Assembly (NCBI RefSeq): GCF_003386285.1
Contig: NZ_QPNC01000029.1
Location: 1-64,000, forward strand
DNA from: Nocardiopsis sp. FIRDI 009
GTDB lineage: Bacteria > Actinomycetota > Actinomycetes > Streptosporangiales > Streptosporangiaceae
Length of the DNA: 64,000 nt
Direction: 5' to 3'
Both the position numbers and the translations under genes were made by a program. The notes beneath the pieces are model-generated. The model ran no database searches. It saw only the letters and a program-made list of their open reading frames with translations, and was not told the DNA's origin. Below are positions 35,836 through 45,261 of the stretch, one piece after another. Each line of letters starts with the position of its first letter. Positions within the stretch are counted from its first letter, which is position 1.

Positions 35836-35894
35836 CCGCGCGTCGCACGCGTCCACGGGCGCGCGGTCGGGCCCACCGGTCGTCCGGAGCGGGC

Positions 35895-35900
35895 TAGGGT
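35895..35900 (+). promoter_or_regulatory. Leaderless -10 element of the O-methyltransferase gene
   Basis: TAGGGT is six bases before the GTG at 35907, with no Shine-Dalgarno sequence; nearly the same arrangement as at 21146. Confidence 0.6.
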
Positions 35901-35906
35901 GGCCCC

Positions 35907-36566
35907 GTGACTCGAACCACGGAGACCATCAGCCCGGAACTGCACTCCTACCTGGCCGCCCACAGCGCCCCGGCCGACGACGTGCTCACCGACCTGGCCG
36001 AGGAGACCGAACGCCGCTTCCCCGAGGTCAAGGGCATGCAGATCGGCCCCGAGCAGGGCGCGTTCATGACCCTCCTCGCCCAGGCGATCGGCGCCCGCGA
36101 CATCGTGGAGGTCGGGACCTTCACCGGCTACTCCTCCCTGTGCCTGGCCCGCGCGCTTCCCGCCGACGGAACCCTCCTGGCCTGCGACATCAGCGAGGAG
36201 TGGACGTCCGTCGCCCGCCGCTACTGGGAGCGGGCCGGGGTCGCCGACCGGATCACCCTCGCGCTCGGCCCGGCGCTGGAGACCCTGCGCGCCCTTCCCG
36301 AGGAGCCGCGGTTCGACCTGGCCTTCGTCGACGCGGACAAGCCCGGCTACATCGGCTACTGGGAGGAGCTCGTCCCGCGCATGCGGCCCGGCGCCCTCCT
36401 CCTGGCCGACAACACGCTCTTCCACGGCCGCGTCGTCGACCCCGACGACACCAGCGAGACCGTCCAGGGAATCCGCGACTTCAACGACCACCTCATGGCC
36501 GACGACCGCGTCACCCAGGTCCTGCTGCCCGTCGGCGACGGACTCACCCTCGCCAGGAAGCACTGA
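35907..36566 (+). CDS. O-methyltransferase family 3 (catechol/caffeoyl-CoA type)
   Basis: A 219-residue class-I SAM methyltransferase. Hallmarks are QIGPEQGAFMTLLAQ near residue 46, the SAM loop IVEVGTFTGYSSLCLARALP near 66-85, FDLAFVDADKPGYIGYWE (metal-binding Asp) near 135-152 and LLADNTLFHGRVVDP near 163. This metal-dependent family methylates catechols and related secondary-metabolite hydroxyls. Natural substrate unknown. Gene is short, leaderless and without an obvious pathway around it. Confidence 0.9.
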   Translation: MTRTTETISPELHSYLAAHSAPADDVLTDLAEETERRFPEVKGMQIGPEQGAFMTLLAQAIGARDIVEVGTFTGYSSLCLARALPADGTLLACDISEEWTSVARRYWERAGVADRITLALGPALETLRALPEEPRFDLAFVDADKPGYIGYWEELVPRMRPGALLLADNTLFHGRVVDPDDTSETVQGIRDFNDHLMADDRVTQVLLPVGDGLTLARKH

Positions 36567-36632
36567 CCGCGCCGACCCGGCGGGGTGTCCACAGGCCGCC
36601 CGGGCTCCCCGGCGAACCACCGCGACCTTCGG

Positions 36633-36638
36633 TATCGT
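36633..36638 (+). promoter_or_regulatory. Leaderless -10 element of sbcDC
   Basis: TATCGT is eight bases before the sbcD ATG at 36647; no ribosome site is seen. Confidence 0.5.
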
Positions 36639-36646
36639 CCAGTGCC

Positions 36647-37792
36647 ATGCGCCTGCTGCACACATCGGACTGGCACCTGGGCCGCTCCTTCCACCGGGAG
36701 AACCTCATCGACGCCCAGGCGGCCTTCCTCGACCACCTCGTCGACACCGTCCAGACCCGCCGCGTCGACGTCGTCGTGGTCGCCGGCGACCTCTACGACC
36801 GCGCGCTCCCCCCGGTGGACGCCGTCCGTCTGTTCGACCGGGCGCTGAGCCGGATCCGCGCCACCGGGGCCCGCGCGGTCCTCATCAGCGGCAACCACGA
36901 CTCCATGGCCCGGATGTCCTTCGCCACGGACCTCATCGACGCCTCCGGCATCCACCTGCGCAGCTCCCTGGACGGTGTCGGGACCCCCGTGGTGATCGAC
37001 GACGACCACGGTCCCGTCGCCTTCTACGGCATCCCCTACCTGGAACCGGAGATCGCCCGACACCACTGGGACCTGCCCGAACGCGGCCACCCCGCGGCGA
37101 TCGGGCACGCCATGGACCTCGTCCGCGCCGACCTCGCGCAGCGGCCGGGCACCCGGTCGGTCGTCCTCTCGCACGCCTTCGTCACCGGCGGCGAACCCTC
37201 CGACAGCGAACGCGACATCGCCGTGGGCGGCGCCGCCCACGTCCCCGCGTCGATCTACGACGGCGTCGACTACGTCGCCCTCGGCCACCTGCACGGCCGC
37301 CAGACCATCACACCCTCCGTGCGCTACTCGGGCAGCCCGCTCGCCTACTCCTTCTCCGAGGAACGGCACGTCAAGGGCTGCTGGCTGGTGGACCTGGACG
37401 CCGACGGCCTGGTCGGCGCCGAGTTCGTCGCCGCCCCCGTCCCCCGTCCGCTCGCCCGGATCCGGGGGCGTATCGAGGACCTGCTGACCAAGCCCGAATG
37501 GGAGTCCCACACCGGGCACTGGCTCCAGATCACCCTCACCGACGCGCGCCGCCCCGCCCACCCCATGGACCGGCTGCGTGAACGCTTCCCGCACACCCTG
37601 CTGCTGGAGTTCGCCCCCGAGGGCGCCACGCCCGAGAACCGCCCGGTCGCCGCTCCCGTCGCCGACCGGGGCGAGCACGAGGTCGTCGCCGACTTCGTCG
37701 AGTGGGCCCGCGGTACCCCCGTCACCGCGGAGGAGGCCGCGCTCGTGCACGCGGCGGTCGAGCAGGTCCGGATCCAGGAGGGGATGCGCTGA
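36647..37792 (+). CDS. sbcD: Exonuclease SbcCD subunit D
   Basis: A 381-residue Mre11-type nuclease with all phosphodiesterase motifs: HTSDWHLGR at residues 5-13, VAGDLYDRA near 45, SGNHDS near 85, LSHAFVTGG near 185 and ALGHLHGRQ near 210. Mn-dependent, it trims hairpins and double-strand ends together with SbcC. The stop overlaps the sbcC start (TGATG), so the subunits are made together. Confidence 0.95.
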   Translation: MRLLHTSDWHLGRSFHRENLIDAQAAFLDHLVDTVQTRRVDVVVVAGDLYDRALPPVDAVRLFDRALSRIRATGARAVLISGNHDSMARMSFATDLIDASGIHLRSSLDGVGTPVVIDDDHGPVAFYGIPYLEPEIARHHWDLPERGHPAAIGHAMDLVRADLAQRPGTRSVVLSHAFVTGGEPSDSERDIAVGGAAHVPASIYDGVDYVALGHLHGRQTITPSVRYSGSPLAYSFSEERHVKGCWLVDLDADGLVGAEFVAAPVPRPLARIRGRIEDLLTKPEWESHTGHWLQITLTDARRPAHPMDRLRERFPHTLLLEFAPEGATPENRPVAAPVADRGEHEVVADFVEWARGTPVTAEEAALVHAAVEQVRIQEGMR

Positions 37793-40791
37793 TGCGGCTG
37801 CACACACTCACCGTCCGGGCGTTCGGCCCCTTCGCCGACACCGTGCGCGTCGACTTCGACCGCCTCAGCGCGGGCGGTCTCTTCCTCATCCACGGCCCCA
37901 CCGGCGCGGGCAAGACCTCCGTCCTGGACGCGGTCTGCTTCGCGCTGTACGGAAGGGTTCCCGGGGCCCGGCGCGAGGACCGCTCGCCCAAGAGCGACCA
38001 CGCGCCGCCCGACCGCGTCCCCGAGGTCACCCTGGAGTGCACCATCCGCGGCAGACGCGTCCGGATCGAACGCCGTCCACGTTGGGAGCGCCCCAAGAAA
38101 CGCGGTTCGGGCACCCGGACGGAGAACGCCAAGGTCGTGGTGACCGAACTCGTCGACGGGCGCTGGGAGGGCGTGACCACCCGCCCGGACGAGGCCGGGC
38201 AGTTCGTCGGCGACCTCCTGGGGCTGACCCTGGACCAGTTCTGCCAGGTCGCCCTGCTGCCCCAGGGGAACTTCGCGCGCTTCCTGCGGGCCAGGGCCGA
38301 GGAACGCCGCGAGTCCCTGGAGCGCATCTTCAACACCCGTGTCTTCCGGGACGTGGAGGAGTGGTTCAAGGGGCACGCCCACCGTCTGCGGCTGGAGGTG
38401 GAGTCGGCCAACGAACGCGTGCGCGCCGTGGCCGGACGCATCGGTGAGGCGGGTCGGTCGACCCCGCCCGAGCTGCCCGAGGAGCTGTCGGCGTGGGCGG
38501 CCGAGCTCGCGGCCGTCACGGCCGGGACCGCCCGGGACGCCGCGCTCGTGGCCGCGGCGGCCACGGAGTCGCGCGACGCCGCCCAGGCGGCGCTGACCGC
38601 GGGCCGCCAGACCAGGGCACGGCAGGACCGGCTCGCCCTCGCCCGGCGGCGCCGGGACGAGCTCGCCCGGGGCGCCGAGGAGCGGGCGGGGATCGACGCA
38701 CGGCTGGCCGCCGCCGAGCGCGCCGAGACGGTACTGCCCCTCCTGCGTGCCCGCGACCACCGCCGTACCGAGCTCGACAAGGCCGAACTCACCGTCGCCG
38801 AGCGCTCGTCCCTGGTCTGCGCTCTCCCCGGGGTGGAGGACGTGGCCGCCGCCGGGGACACGGCCGAACGTCCGCTGACCGTCCTGGCGGACGCCGAACG
38901 CGAGCGCCGCGACGAACTCGCCCGCCTGGAGCTGCTGCGGGGCGACGCCGAACGCCGCGACTCCCTGGGAGACCAGGTCGCCCGGCTCACCGATCGCCTC
39001 GGCGGGGTCCGGGCCGAGATCGGGCGCGTCCGCGAGCGGCTCGTGTCGCTACCGCCCCAGGTCGAGAAGGCGGCCGGCGAACTGCGCCAGATCCGCGACC
39101 AGGCGGGCCGGGTCGAGGCGGCCCGGACGGCGTTGGCCGCGGCGGAACGGCGTCTGGAGGCCGCCGACCAGTACGAGCGCCTGGGCCGGGAGCTCGCCGC
39201 GGCCGAGGATCGCCACCGCGCCGCCGTCGACGCCGCGCAGGAGGCGCACGACCGCGCGCTCCGCCTGCGGGAACGGCGGATCACCCACATGGCCGCCGAA
39301 CTGGCGGGCAAGCTCGCCGAGGGGGAGCCGTGCGCGGTCTGCGGGTCGCCCGACCACCCCGCGCCCGCGCGGCCCGCCGAGGAGGGCCTGGTCTCGGCCG
39401 AGGAGGAGAAGGCCGCCCAGGCCGCGGCGGGGGCGGCGGACGCCCGCCGGTCGGAGGCCCGCGCCCACGCCACGGCGCTGAGCGAACGCCGGTCCGCCGC
39501 CCTGGAGCGCGCCGAGGGGCGCGCTCCCGCCTCCGCCCGGGAGGAGGTGGCCGCCCACACCCGCGCCCTGGAGGAGGCGCGTGCCGCCGCGGCCGAGAGG
39601 CGACGGTTGGAGGAGACGCTGGAACAGCTCACCGCCGACCTCGACCGGGCCCGTGCCGAGGAGGGCGAGCTGACCCGGTCGGAGGCCAGGATCGAGACCG
39701 ACCGCGCCAACGCCGCCGCCGAGCACACCCGGCTGACGGAGCTGTTGGACGGGGCGCGGGGCGACGATCCCGGGATCGGCCAGCGGATCTCCCGGCTGAC
39801 CGAGGAGGCGGACCTGCTCCGCGCCGCCGCCGACGCCGTCCAGGACCGTGACCGGGCCGCCGAGGAGCTGCGCATGGCCGTGGCCGAGGCCGAACGGCAG
39901 CGCGCCGAGGCCGGCTTCGACTCCGAGGCCCAGGTGTGGGAGGCGGCGCTCGACGATCGGCGCCGCCGGGAGCTGCGCGATCGCGCCCGCGCCTTCGACG
40001 ACGACCGGGCGGCCGCGGAGGCGGCGCTGGCCGACCCCGACCTGGTCGCCGCCGGGGCCGAGCCCGTACCCGACCTGGAGTCGCTGGCCGACGCCGCCGA
40101 CCGCGCCGCGGCCGCCGCGGACCACGCGGTGGCCTGGCGGAGCACGCTGGAGGAGAGGGCCCGGCGGCTCGCCGCCCTGCGCGAGGAGCTCGCCCGGGCG
40201 TTGGAGGGGTGTGCACCGGTGCTGCGCCGCTACACCGTGGCCGAGGGCATGCGCGCCCTGGCCGCCGGGACCTCGGCCGACAACGCCGACAGTGTCCGCC
40301 TGTCCGCCTACGTGCTGGCCTCGCGGCTGGAACAGGTGGTGGCGGCCGCCAACGACCGGCTGCGGACGATGTCGGACGGCCGGTACGAGCTCCGGTACAC
40401 CGTGGACAAGGCGGCGGGCGACGGGCGTTCGCGTTCGGCGGGCGGCCTGGGCATGCGGGTGGTGGACGCCTGGACGGGGGTGGAACGGGACCCCGCCACG
40501 CTGTCGGGGGGTGAGACCTTCTTCAGCTCGCTGGCGCTCGCGTTGGGGCTCGGGGACGTGGCGAGCGCCGAGGCGGGCGGCACCGACATCGACACGCTGT
40601 TCGTGGACGAGGGTTTCGGAACGCTGGACGAGGACACCCTGGAGGAGGTCCTGGACGTGCTCGACCGGCTGCGTGACGGGGGCCGCGCGGTGGGTGTGGT
40701 CAGTCACGTCGCCGACCTGCGGCAACGGGTCGGCACCCGGTTGCGGGTGATCAAGGGCGCGTCCGGTTCGCGCGTGGAGCACGTCGGCTGA
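37792..40791 (+). CDS. sbcC: Exonuclease SbcCD subunit C
   Basis: A 999-residue Rad50-type SMC ATPase. Walker A GPTGAGKT is at residues 35-42, long Ala/Arg/Glu-rich coiled coils flank a zinc hook with Cys514 and Cys517 (GEPCAVCG), and the C-terminal half-ATPase has signature LSGGETFF from 904 followed by Walker B LFVDEGFGTLDED. The coiled coils tether two SbcCD complexes through the hook, while ATP binding gates SbcD access to DNA ends. Length is normal for the family. Confidence 0.95.
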   Translation: MRLHTLTVRAFGPFADTVRVDFDRLSAGGLFLIHGPTGAGKTSVLDAVCFALYGRVPGARREDRSPKSDHAPPDRVPEVTLECTIRGRRVRIERRPRWERPKKRGSGTRTENAKVVVTELVDGRWEGVTTRPDEAGQFVGDLLGLTLDQFCQVALLPQGNFARFLRARAEERRESLERIFNTRVFRDVEEWFKGHAHRLRLEVESANERVRAVAGRIGEAGRSTPPELPEELSAWAAELAAVTAGTARDAALVAAAATESRDAAQAALTAGRQTRARQDRLALARRRRDELARGAEERAGIDARLAAAERAETVLPLLRARDHRRTELDKAELTVAERSSLVCALPGVEDVAAAGDTAERPLTVLADAERERRDELARLELLRGDAERRDSLGDQVARLTDRLGGVRAEIGRVRERLVSLPPQVEKAAGELRQIRDQAGRVEAARTALAAAERRLEAADQYERLGRELAAAEDRHRAAVDAAQEAHDRALRLRERRITHMAAELAGKLAEGEPCAVCGSPDHPAPARPAEEGLVSAEEEKAAQAAAGAADARRSEARAHATALSERRSAALERAEGRAPASAREEVAAHTRALEEARAAAAERRRLEETLEQLTADLDRARAEEGELTRSEARIETDRANAAAEHTRLTELLDGARGDDPGIGQRISRLTEEADLLRAAADAVQDRDRAAEELRMAVAEAERQRAEAGFDSEAQVWEAALDDRRRRELRDRARAFDDDRAAAEAALADPDLVAAGAEPVPDLESLADAADRAAAAADHAVAWRSTLEERARRLAALREELARALEGCAPVLRRYTVAEGMRALAAGTSADNADSVRLSAYVLASRLEQVVAAANDRLRTMSDGRYELRYTVDKAAGDGRSRSAGGLGMRVVDAWTGVERDPATLSGGETFFSSLALALGLGDVASAEAGGTDIDTLFVDEGFGTLDEDTLEEVLDVLDRLRDGGRAVGVVSHVADLRQRVGTRLRVIKGASGSRVEHVG

Positions 40792-40821
40792 CCCCGGGTC
40801 GGGCCACCAGCGTTCCGGTGC

Positions 40822-40827
40822 GAGAAT
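40822..40827 (+). promoter_or_regulatory. Candidate leaderless -10 of the small membrane protein gene
   Basis: GAGAAT is seven bases before the GTG at 40835; weaker match than the TANNNT cases. Confidence 0.35.
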
Positions 40828-40834
40828 GACCAGC

Positions 40835-41251
40835 GTGAATTCGCTGGTCAACATCGCCGTGTTCGGAATCGGGGGCGCCGTCATCACGGCGGCCCTCATC
40901 GGTCTTCTCCTCGTGGTCGCCGGAAGCGGGAACGCGACCTCACCCAAGGTGCGCACCGGCTTCGGTGTCGCCTCGGTCGTCCTGCTGGTGCTGCTGCCGA
41001 CGCTCGCCGCGGCCAGTGCGCTCTCCGGCGGTGCCGGGTTCTGGGCGGCGTTCGCCACGGCCGCCTGCGTGGCCGCGGTGGTGTGCGCCGTGAACATCGT
41101 CCTGCTGCCCCTGGCTGCGCGGCGTCGGGCGGCGAACGGCGCCGGCGCCCTCGCGGCCCTGCGTCCGTCGCTGCCGGTCGTCGCGGTGGCGGTGGTGATC
41201 TGTGTCGCGCTGGGGCTGCTGGGGGCGGGGGTGGCGGCGCTGACCGTCTGA
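40835..41251 (+). CDS. Small four-helix membrane protein, function unknown
   Basis: About 138 residues, nearly all hydrophobic: four predicted helices at roughly 3-30, 42-62, 68-92 and 110-135, with short basic loops (RRRAAN) and no polar or metal-binding motif. I do not recognise the family. GTG 40835 is preferred over ATG 40826 because of a possible leaderless -10 directly upstream. It follows sbcC by 43 bases but has its own promoter-like sequence, and a strong terminator follows. Confidence 0.65.
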   Translation: MNSLVNIAVFGIGGAVITAALIGLLLVVAGSGNATSPKVRTGFGVASVVLLVLLPTLAAASALSGGAGFWAAFATAACVAAVVCAVNIVLLPLAARRRAANGAGALAALRPSLPVVAVAVVICVALGLLGAGVAALTV

Positions 41252-41271
41252 CCGTTCCCCGCACCGGTGCC

Positions 41272-41299
41272 GGGGGCGTGCCCGCGCGGGCGCGCCCCC
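41272..41299. terminator. Bidirectional terminator, convergent genes
   Basis: Arms 41272-41284 and 41287-41299 pair over about 12 bp with one G-T pair and a CGCG loop. It lies between the small membrane protein and the CopD-CtaG gene. Confidence 0.75.
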
Positions 41300-41378
41300 G
41301 TCCGTGTCCCCGGCGGGCGGAGGAAGGGCCTCCTCTCCGGCTGTCCGGGCCGTACCAGAGTGTTCCGGACGGCCCCGG

Positions 41379-43502
41379 TCAGTTCCGGGCGTCCGGCGCG
41401 CCGTCCGCGTGGTCGGCGGAGGCGCCCTCCGGCTGGGCCGCCACCCCCCGCGAACGGCGGTCGAGCTCGGCGAGGTAGGCGTTGTAGGCGTCCATATCGG
41501 CGTCGTCGGAGTCACCGCGCGCGCTGTGCCGCTGCCGCCGCCGCTCCTGTTTCTCGTCGTCCTGGAACCACTGCCTGACCATGGCGATCGTCACCAGCAG
41601 GGTCGGGATCTCACCGAGCGCCCAGGCCACGCCGCCGCCCATGTACTGGTCCTCGGCCCGGCTCTCCAGCCACGGGACCTCGATCTGGTCGTAGAACTCC
41701 GGCGCGACGGGCTGGGCCTGCTCCATGATCGCGATGCCGAAGAAGGCGTGGAAGCCCATCACCAGCAGCAACAGCAGGAACCGCAGGAGGTAGGGCACCT
41801 TCCGGGGTGCCGGGTCCACGCCCGCGATGATCCAGTAGAAGAGGAAACCGCTGAGCAGGAAGTGGACGCTCATGAACAGGTGCCCGAGGTGGTCGAGCAT
41901 CAGCGCGCCGAACAGCGGGGTGAAGTAGAGCGCGTACGGGCTGAGCACGAACATCGGGGCGGCGAACGCCGGGTGTGTCACCACCTTGGAGAACCGGCTG
42001 TTGAGGAACAGCGTCAGCCACTCGCGCGGCCCCCGGTCACCCCTCCGTCGGGCCGGTTTGAGCGCGCGCAGCGCGAGGGTGACCGGCGCGCCCAGGACCA
42101 GGAGGATCGGGGCGAGCATGGCCAGCATCATGTGCTGGATCATGTGCGCGGAGAACAGCACCATCGCGTAGGTGGCGAAGCCGCTCAGCTGCGTGGCGAC
42201 GATGGTGAGCAGCCCCAGCGCGAAGAAGACCGCGCGGCCGATCGGCCACGTGTCTCCGCGGCGCCGCAGCCGGACCACGGCCGCCGCGTACAGGCCGCCC
42301 GCGACGACGACCAGCATGATGAAGAACAGGTCCGGGCGCCACAGCGTGAGCACGTTCCACACGTCCATGGGCGGCGGCACGGGGAAGCCGAGGATCGCCG
42401 CGGCCGGGTCCACCTCGCTCTCCAGGGGCGGCGGGGGCGCGGTCCGCCCCAGACCGACGGAGATCCCGACGACGGCCGCCATGATGAGGACCTCGACCCC
42501 CGCCAGCAGCAGGAACATCCACCGCTGGAAGGAGGCCCCCTCGGGCCCGTCGGGCGCACCGTGGATCTTGCGGAGCGCGTACCGGCGGTGCAGGTAGCCG
42601 AGCAGTCCGAGGACGCCGAACAGCGCGAACTTGACGACCATGATGAGGCCGTACTCGGTCAGGAAGAGGTCGCCGACCGAGTAGAGCCGGGCCAGCGCGC
42701 TGCCGACACCGCTGATCGCCACGCCGATGTACAGCCACAGCGCCAGACGGCTGAACCGGGCCACGGCCACCACCGGGTCCTGTCCGTCCTTGCGCATCGC
42801 GTGGTAGGTGACGGCGGCCAGGCCGCCCACCCACGCGGAGATCGCGACGACGTGCATGGCCAGCGCCGTGACGGCCAGCTCGTGCGACCCGGAGGAGGCG
42901 GAGTGGCCGGTCAGGCCCGGGGGGGTCACCGCCACGAGGGCGGCGACGAACAGCCAGAGGCCGCCCGTGGCAGAGGTGACCGTGCGGCCGAACAGCGCGA
43001 TGCCCGTGGTGATGAGGATGACGAACATCAGGGCGACGCCGCCGGAGACCGAGCCCGCGTACGCGGTGACCTCGTCCACGCTGACCTGGCCGAAGGAGCG
43101 CGCCAGGAACTCCGATGCCTGGAAGTACATGGTGAACACGGCGGCGACGGCCCACGCCAGCGCGGCCCAGGTGGCGCCGTGCACGTAGAACCGGGCCTGC
43201 TCGGACAGCCGCCCCTGGTCGGAGGGGAGCAGGACCGTCGCGAGCAGTAGCAGGCCGATGGTCAGGACACCGGAGGCGTCCAGGACCAGCTTGGCCATCG
43301 GCAGTCCCCAGCGCACGCCCTGACCCGCGTCCGGCAGCCCCGGGATGAGCTCGGGGAAGGCGGCCCCGCCCAGGACGAGCGTGAGGCACAGTGCGGTGAC
43401 GCACAGGATCGCCGCGGGTGCGGCGAGAAGGGCTATGAACGAGGTCCCGGGGGCGTCCGAGGCCCCCTTGGCCGGGGTCGTCTGCTGTGCGGGAGGAGCC
43501 AC
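41379..43502 (-). CDS. Bifunctional CopD domain / CtaG cytochrome c oxidase assembly protein
   Basis: A 707-residue polytopic membrane protein. The N-terminal half (about residues 20-340) is a CopD/PcoD-type copper-import domain with HSASSGSHELAVTALAMHVVA (histidines near 195-205) and AWVGGLAAV. The C-terminal half (about 390-640) is a caa3-type CtaG domain with FSAHMIQHMMLAMLAPILLVLG, HLFMSVHFLLSGFLFYW and GFHAFFGIAI, delivering copper to the oxidase CuB site. A cytoplasmic charged tail of about 60 residues ends it. GTG 43502 has GGAG six bases upstream. Such fusions are known in actinobacteria; together the halves would import copper and hand it to oxidase. Confidence 0.9.
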   Translation of the reverse strand: MAPPAQQTTPAKGASDAPGTSFIALLAAPAAILCVTALCLTLVLGGAAFPELIPGLPDAGQGVRWGLPMAKLVLDASGVLTIGLLLLATVLLPSDQGRLSEQARFYVHGATWAALAWAVAAVFTMYFQASEFLARSFGQVSVDEVTAYAGSVSGGVALMFVILITTGIALFGRTVTSATGGLWLFVAALVAVTPPGLTGHSASSGSHELAVTALAMHVVAISAWVGGLAAVTYHAMRKDGQDPVVAVARFSRLALWLYIGVAISGVGSALARLYSVGDLFLTEYGLIMVVKFALFGVLGLLGYLHRRYALRKIHGAPDGPEGASFQRWMFLLLAGVEVLIMAAVVGISVGLGRTAPPPPLESEVDPAAAILGFPVPPPMDVWNVLTLWRPDLFFIMLVVVAGGLYAAAVVRLRRRGDTWPIGRAVFFALGLLTIVATQLSGFATYAMVLFSAHMIQHMMLAMLAPILLVLGAPVTLALRALKPARRRGDRGPREWLTLFLNSRFSKVVTHPAFAAPMFVLSPYALYFTPLFGALMLDHLGHLFMSVHFLLSGFLFYWIIAGVDPAPRKVPYLLRFLLLLLVMGFHAFFGIAIMEQAQPVAPEFYDQIEVPWLESRAEDQYMGGGVAWALGEIPTLLVTIAMVRQWFQDDEKQERRRQRHSARGDSDDADMDAYNAYLAELDRRSRGVAAQPEGASADHADGAPDARN

Positions 43503-43872
43503 GCGCCACTCCGTCGTCGAGGTCTGGTGGATGGACTGGTCAGCGCTCTGGGCCGTGGCGGCCGCCGCGCGGCTGTCCGAGATCGGTCTCGCGGGGTTCG
43601 CACGGGGAACACCGCGTTCCAGGTTAAACCGTTGACTACCCGACGTCGCCCCGGGGTGGCGTGAGGTCCTTCTCCGTTCGTGCGCGTGTGCGGGGCCGAG
43701 TCCCCGGACGGGAATCCGTGTTCTCGCCTTCTGGCGGGCCCCGCCGCGATACGCTCGGCATCTCCGGCGGAACGGCGTCCCTCCGCCGCCGGACTCCCAC
43801 CTCTCCCTCCTGTCGCGTCGTGCACGCGACGCACAGCACACCCTCTCGTCGCGAGCGCTCGAAGGGACGAGC
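43503..43872. other. Intergenic region CopD-CtaG / dihydroorotase-like gene
   Basis: 370 bases between divergent starts. It holds both promoter regions and an AT-richer GGTTAAACCGTTGAC stretch near 43622-43636, but no gene with homology or a good ribosome site. Confidence 0.55.
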
Positions 43873-45105
43873 ATGACCGAGTTCGACAGTGTGGTCCGGT
43901 CCAGGTGCGTGGTCGCGCCCGAGGGGGTGGGCCCGCGCAGCGTGGGCATCCGGGAGGGCCGGATCGAGGCCGTGGACGACTACGACGCGCCGATGCCCGC
44001 GCGGGAGGTCACGGACCTGGGAGGGATCGCCCTGTTGCCGGGGGCGGTCGACCTGGGCACCGGGGTCCACGAACCCGGCCGCGACCTGGCCGAGTGCTAC
44101 CGGTCGGTGGGCGCGGCCGCCCTGCGCGGCGGAGTGACCAGTGTGGTCGCCGCACCCGCCCCGGCACGCCCCCCTGTGACCTGCGCGGACTCCCTCCAGG
44201 TGCACCAGCGCGCGGCCGCGGGGGCCGGTGTCGATGTCTACTTCCTGGGTGGGGTGACGCTGGGCAGTGGTCCGCTCGACCTCGCCGACCTGCGCGCCGC
44301 CGGCGCGGTGGCCTTCCACGGTTCGCTGTCGGACGGCGGCGCACCGGATCTGGCCGCCCTGGACGACGCCCAACTGCGCAAGGCGATGGCGGAGTTGGCG
44401 ACCCTGGACGCGGTGCTGTTCGTACACGCCGAGGACGTCGAGGAGCTGGGGACGCCCCCGGTGTCGGCGGAGCAGCGCCCGCCCCGGGCGGAACGGCGCG
44501 GAATGGAACGGGTCATCGCGGCGGCGCGGGTGACCGGGGCGCGCACGCACGTCACCCCCTTCACGGCCGCCGAGTGCGCCGCGCTCCTGGCGGCGGCGGG
44601 CTCGATCGGCGTCGGCCTGACCGCGCAGACCTGTCCGCACTACCTGTGCCTGTCGGCACAGACGCCGGGGGCCGAGCCGATCGCGCACGTGTGCCGTCCG
44701 CCGCTGCGGTCGGAGGCCAACCGCAAGGCGCTGTGGAGCGCGCTGTTGGCCGGGGACCGTTCGCAGATCACCACCGTGGGGTCCGGGCACCTTCCGGCCC
44801 ACGGCCTGTACACGCTGGAGTGGAGCCTGTCGGCGCTGTGGACGGCCGCGGCCAGGCGGGGGCGGGGGCTGGCCGAGCTGGCCCGGTGGACGGCGGGCGC
44901 CCCGGCCGACCTGTTGGGGCTGGCCGGGAAGGGGCGGATCGCGGTGGGTTTCGACGCCGACCTGGTCGGCTTCGACAGCACCCGGCGCGTGCCCGTTCCC
45001 GCGAGCGACCCCGGACCGTACGCGGGCCGGGAGCTGACCGGTGCGGTGGGACCGGTGTGGATCGGGGGACACAGGATCACCGATGTGACCGCTCCGAGGG
45101 CCTGA
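43873..45105 (+). CDS. Dihydroorotase-like amidohydrolase lacking metal ligands (candidate pseudoenzyme)
   Basis: A 410-residue protein with clear class-I dihydroorotase/allantoinase framework: LLPGAVDL at 54-61, FVHAEDVEE around His185, TCPHYLCLS around His256 and a C-terminal ADLVGFDS cap. But the metal HxH (normally PGxxDxHxH) reads P56-G-A-V-D-L-G62-T-G64, and the catalytic Asp of TDHAP is Gly305 in VGSGHLPAH. Without these it should not hydrolyse dihydroorotate. The frame, codon use and length are intact, so it is not a decaying gene. Non-catalytic PyrC homologues that support ATCase are known in other bacteria. It is followed on the same strand by ald, 156 bases away. Function unknown; a structural, ligand-binding or new catalytic role is possible. 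Confidence 0.83.
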   Translation: MTEFDSVVRSRCVVAPEGVGPRSVGIREGRIEAVDDYDAPMPAREVTDLGGIALLPGAVDLGTGVHEPGRDLAECYRSVGAAALRGGVTSVVAAPAPARPPVTCADSLQVHQRAAAGAGVDVYFLGGVTLGSGPLDLADLRAAGAVAFHGSLSDGGAPDLAALDDAQLRKAMAELATLDAVLFVHAEDVEELGTPPVSAEQRPPRAERRGMERVIAAARVTGARTHVTPFTAAECAALLAAAGSIGVGLTAQTCPHYLCLSAQTPGAEPIAHVCRPPLRSEANRKALWSALLAGDRSQITTVGSGHLPAHGLYTLEWSLSALWTAAARRGRGLAELARWTAGAPADLLGLAGKGRIAVGFDADLVGFDSTRRVPVPASDPGPYAGRELTGAVGPVWIGGHRITDVTAPRA

Positions 45106-45261
45106 GTGTGCCCTCCTGCGCGCACTCCCGTGTCCCACCCCACACTCCGGCATTACATGATGTCAACAAGGTCGCTGACAGGCATGCATGTTGCCGATAG
45201 CGGAGAGGCACCTCCCCAGGTCACAGTGGGGATATCAACGGAGATACCAGTTGGAGGAACC

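Noticed and set aside
37722..40145. 807-codon minus-strand frame, Ser/Arg/Ala-rich
   Set aside because: Exact antisense of sbcC coiled coils; composition reflects the complement of Ala/Glu/Arg codons.
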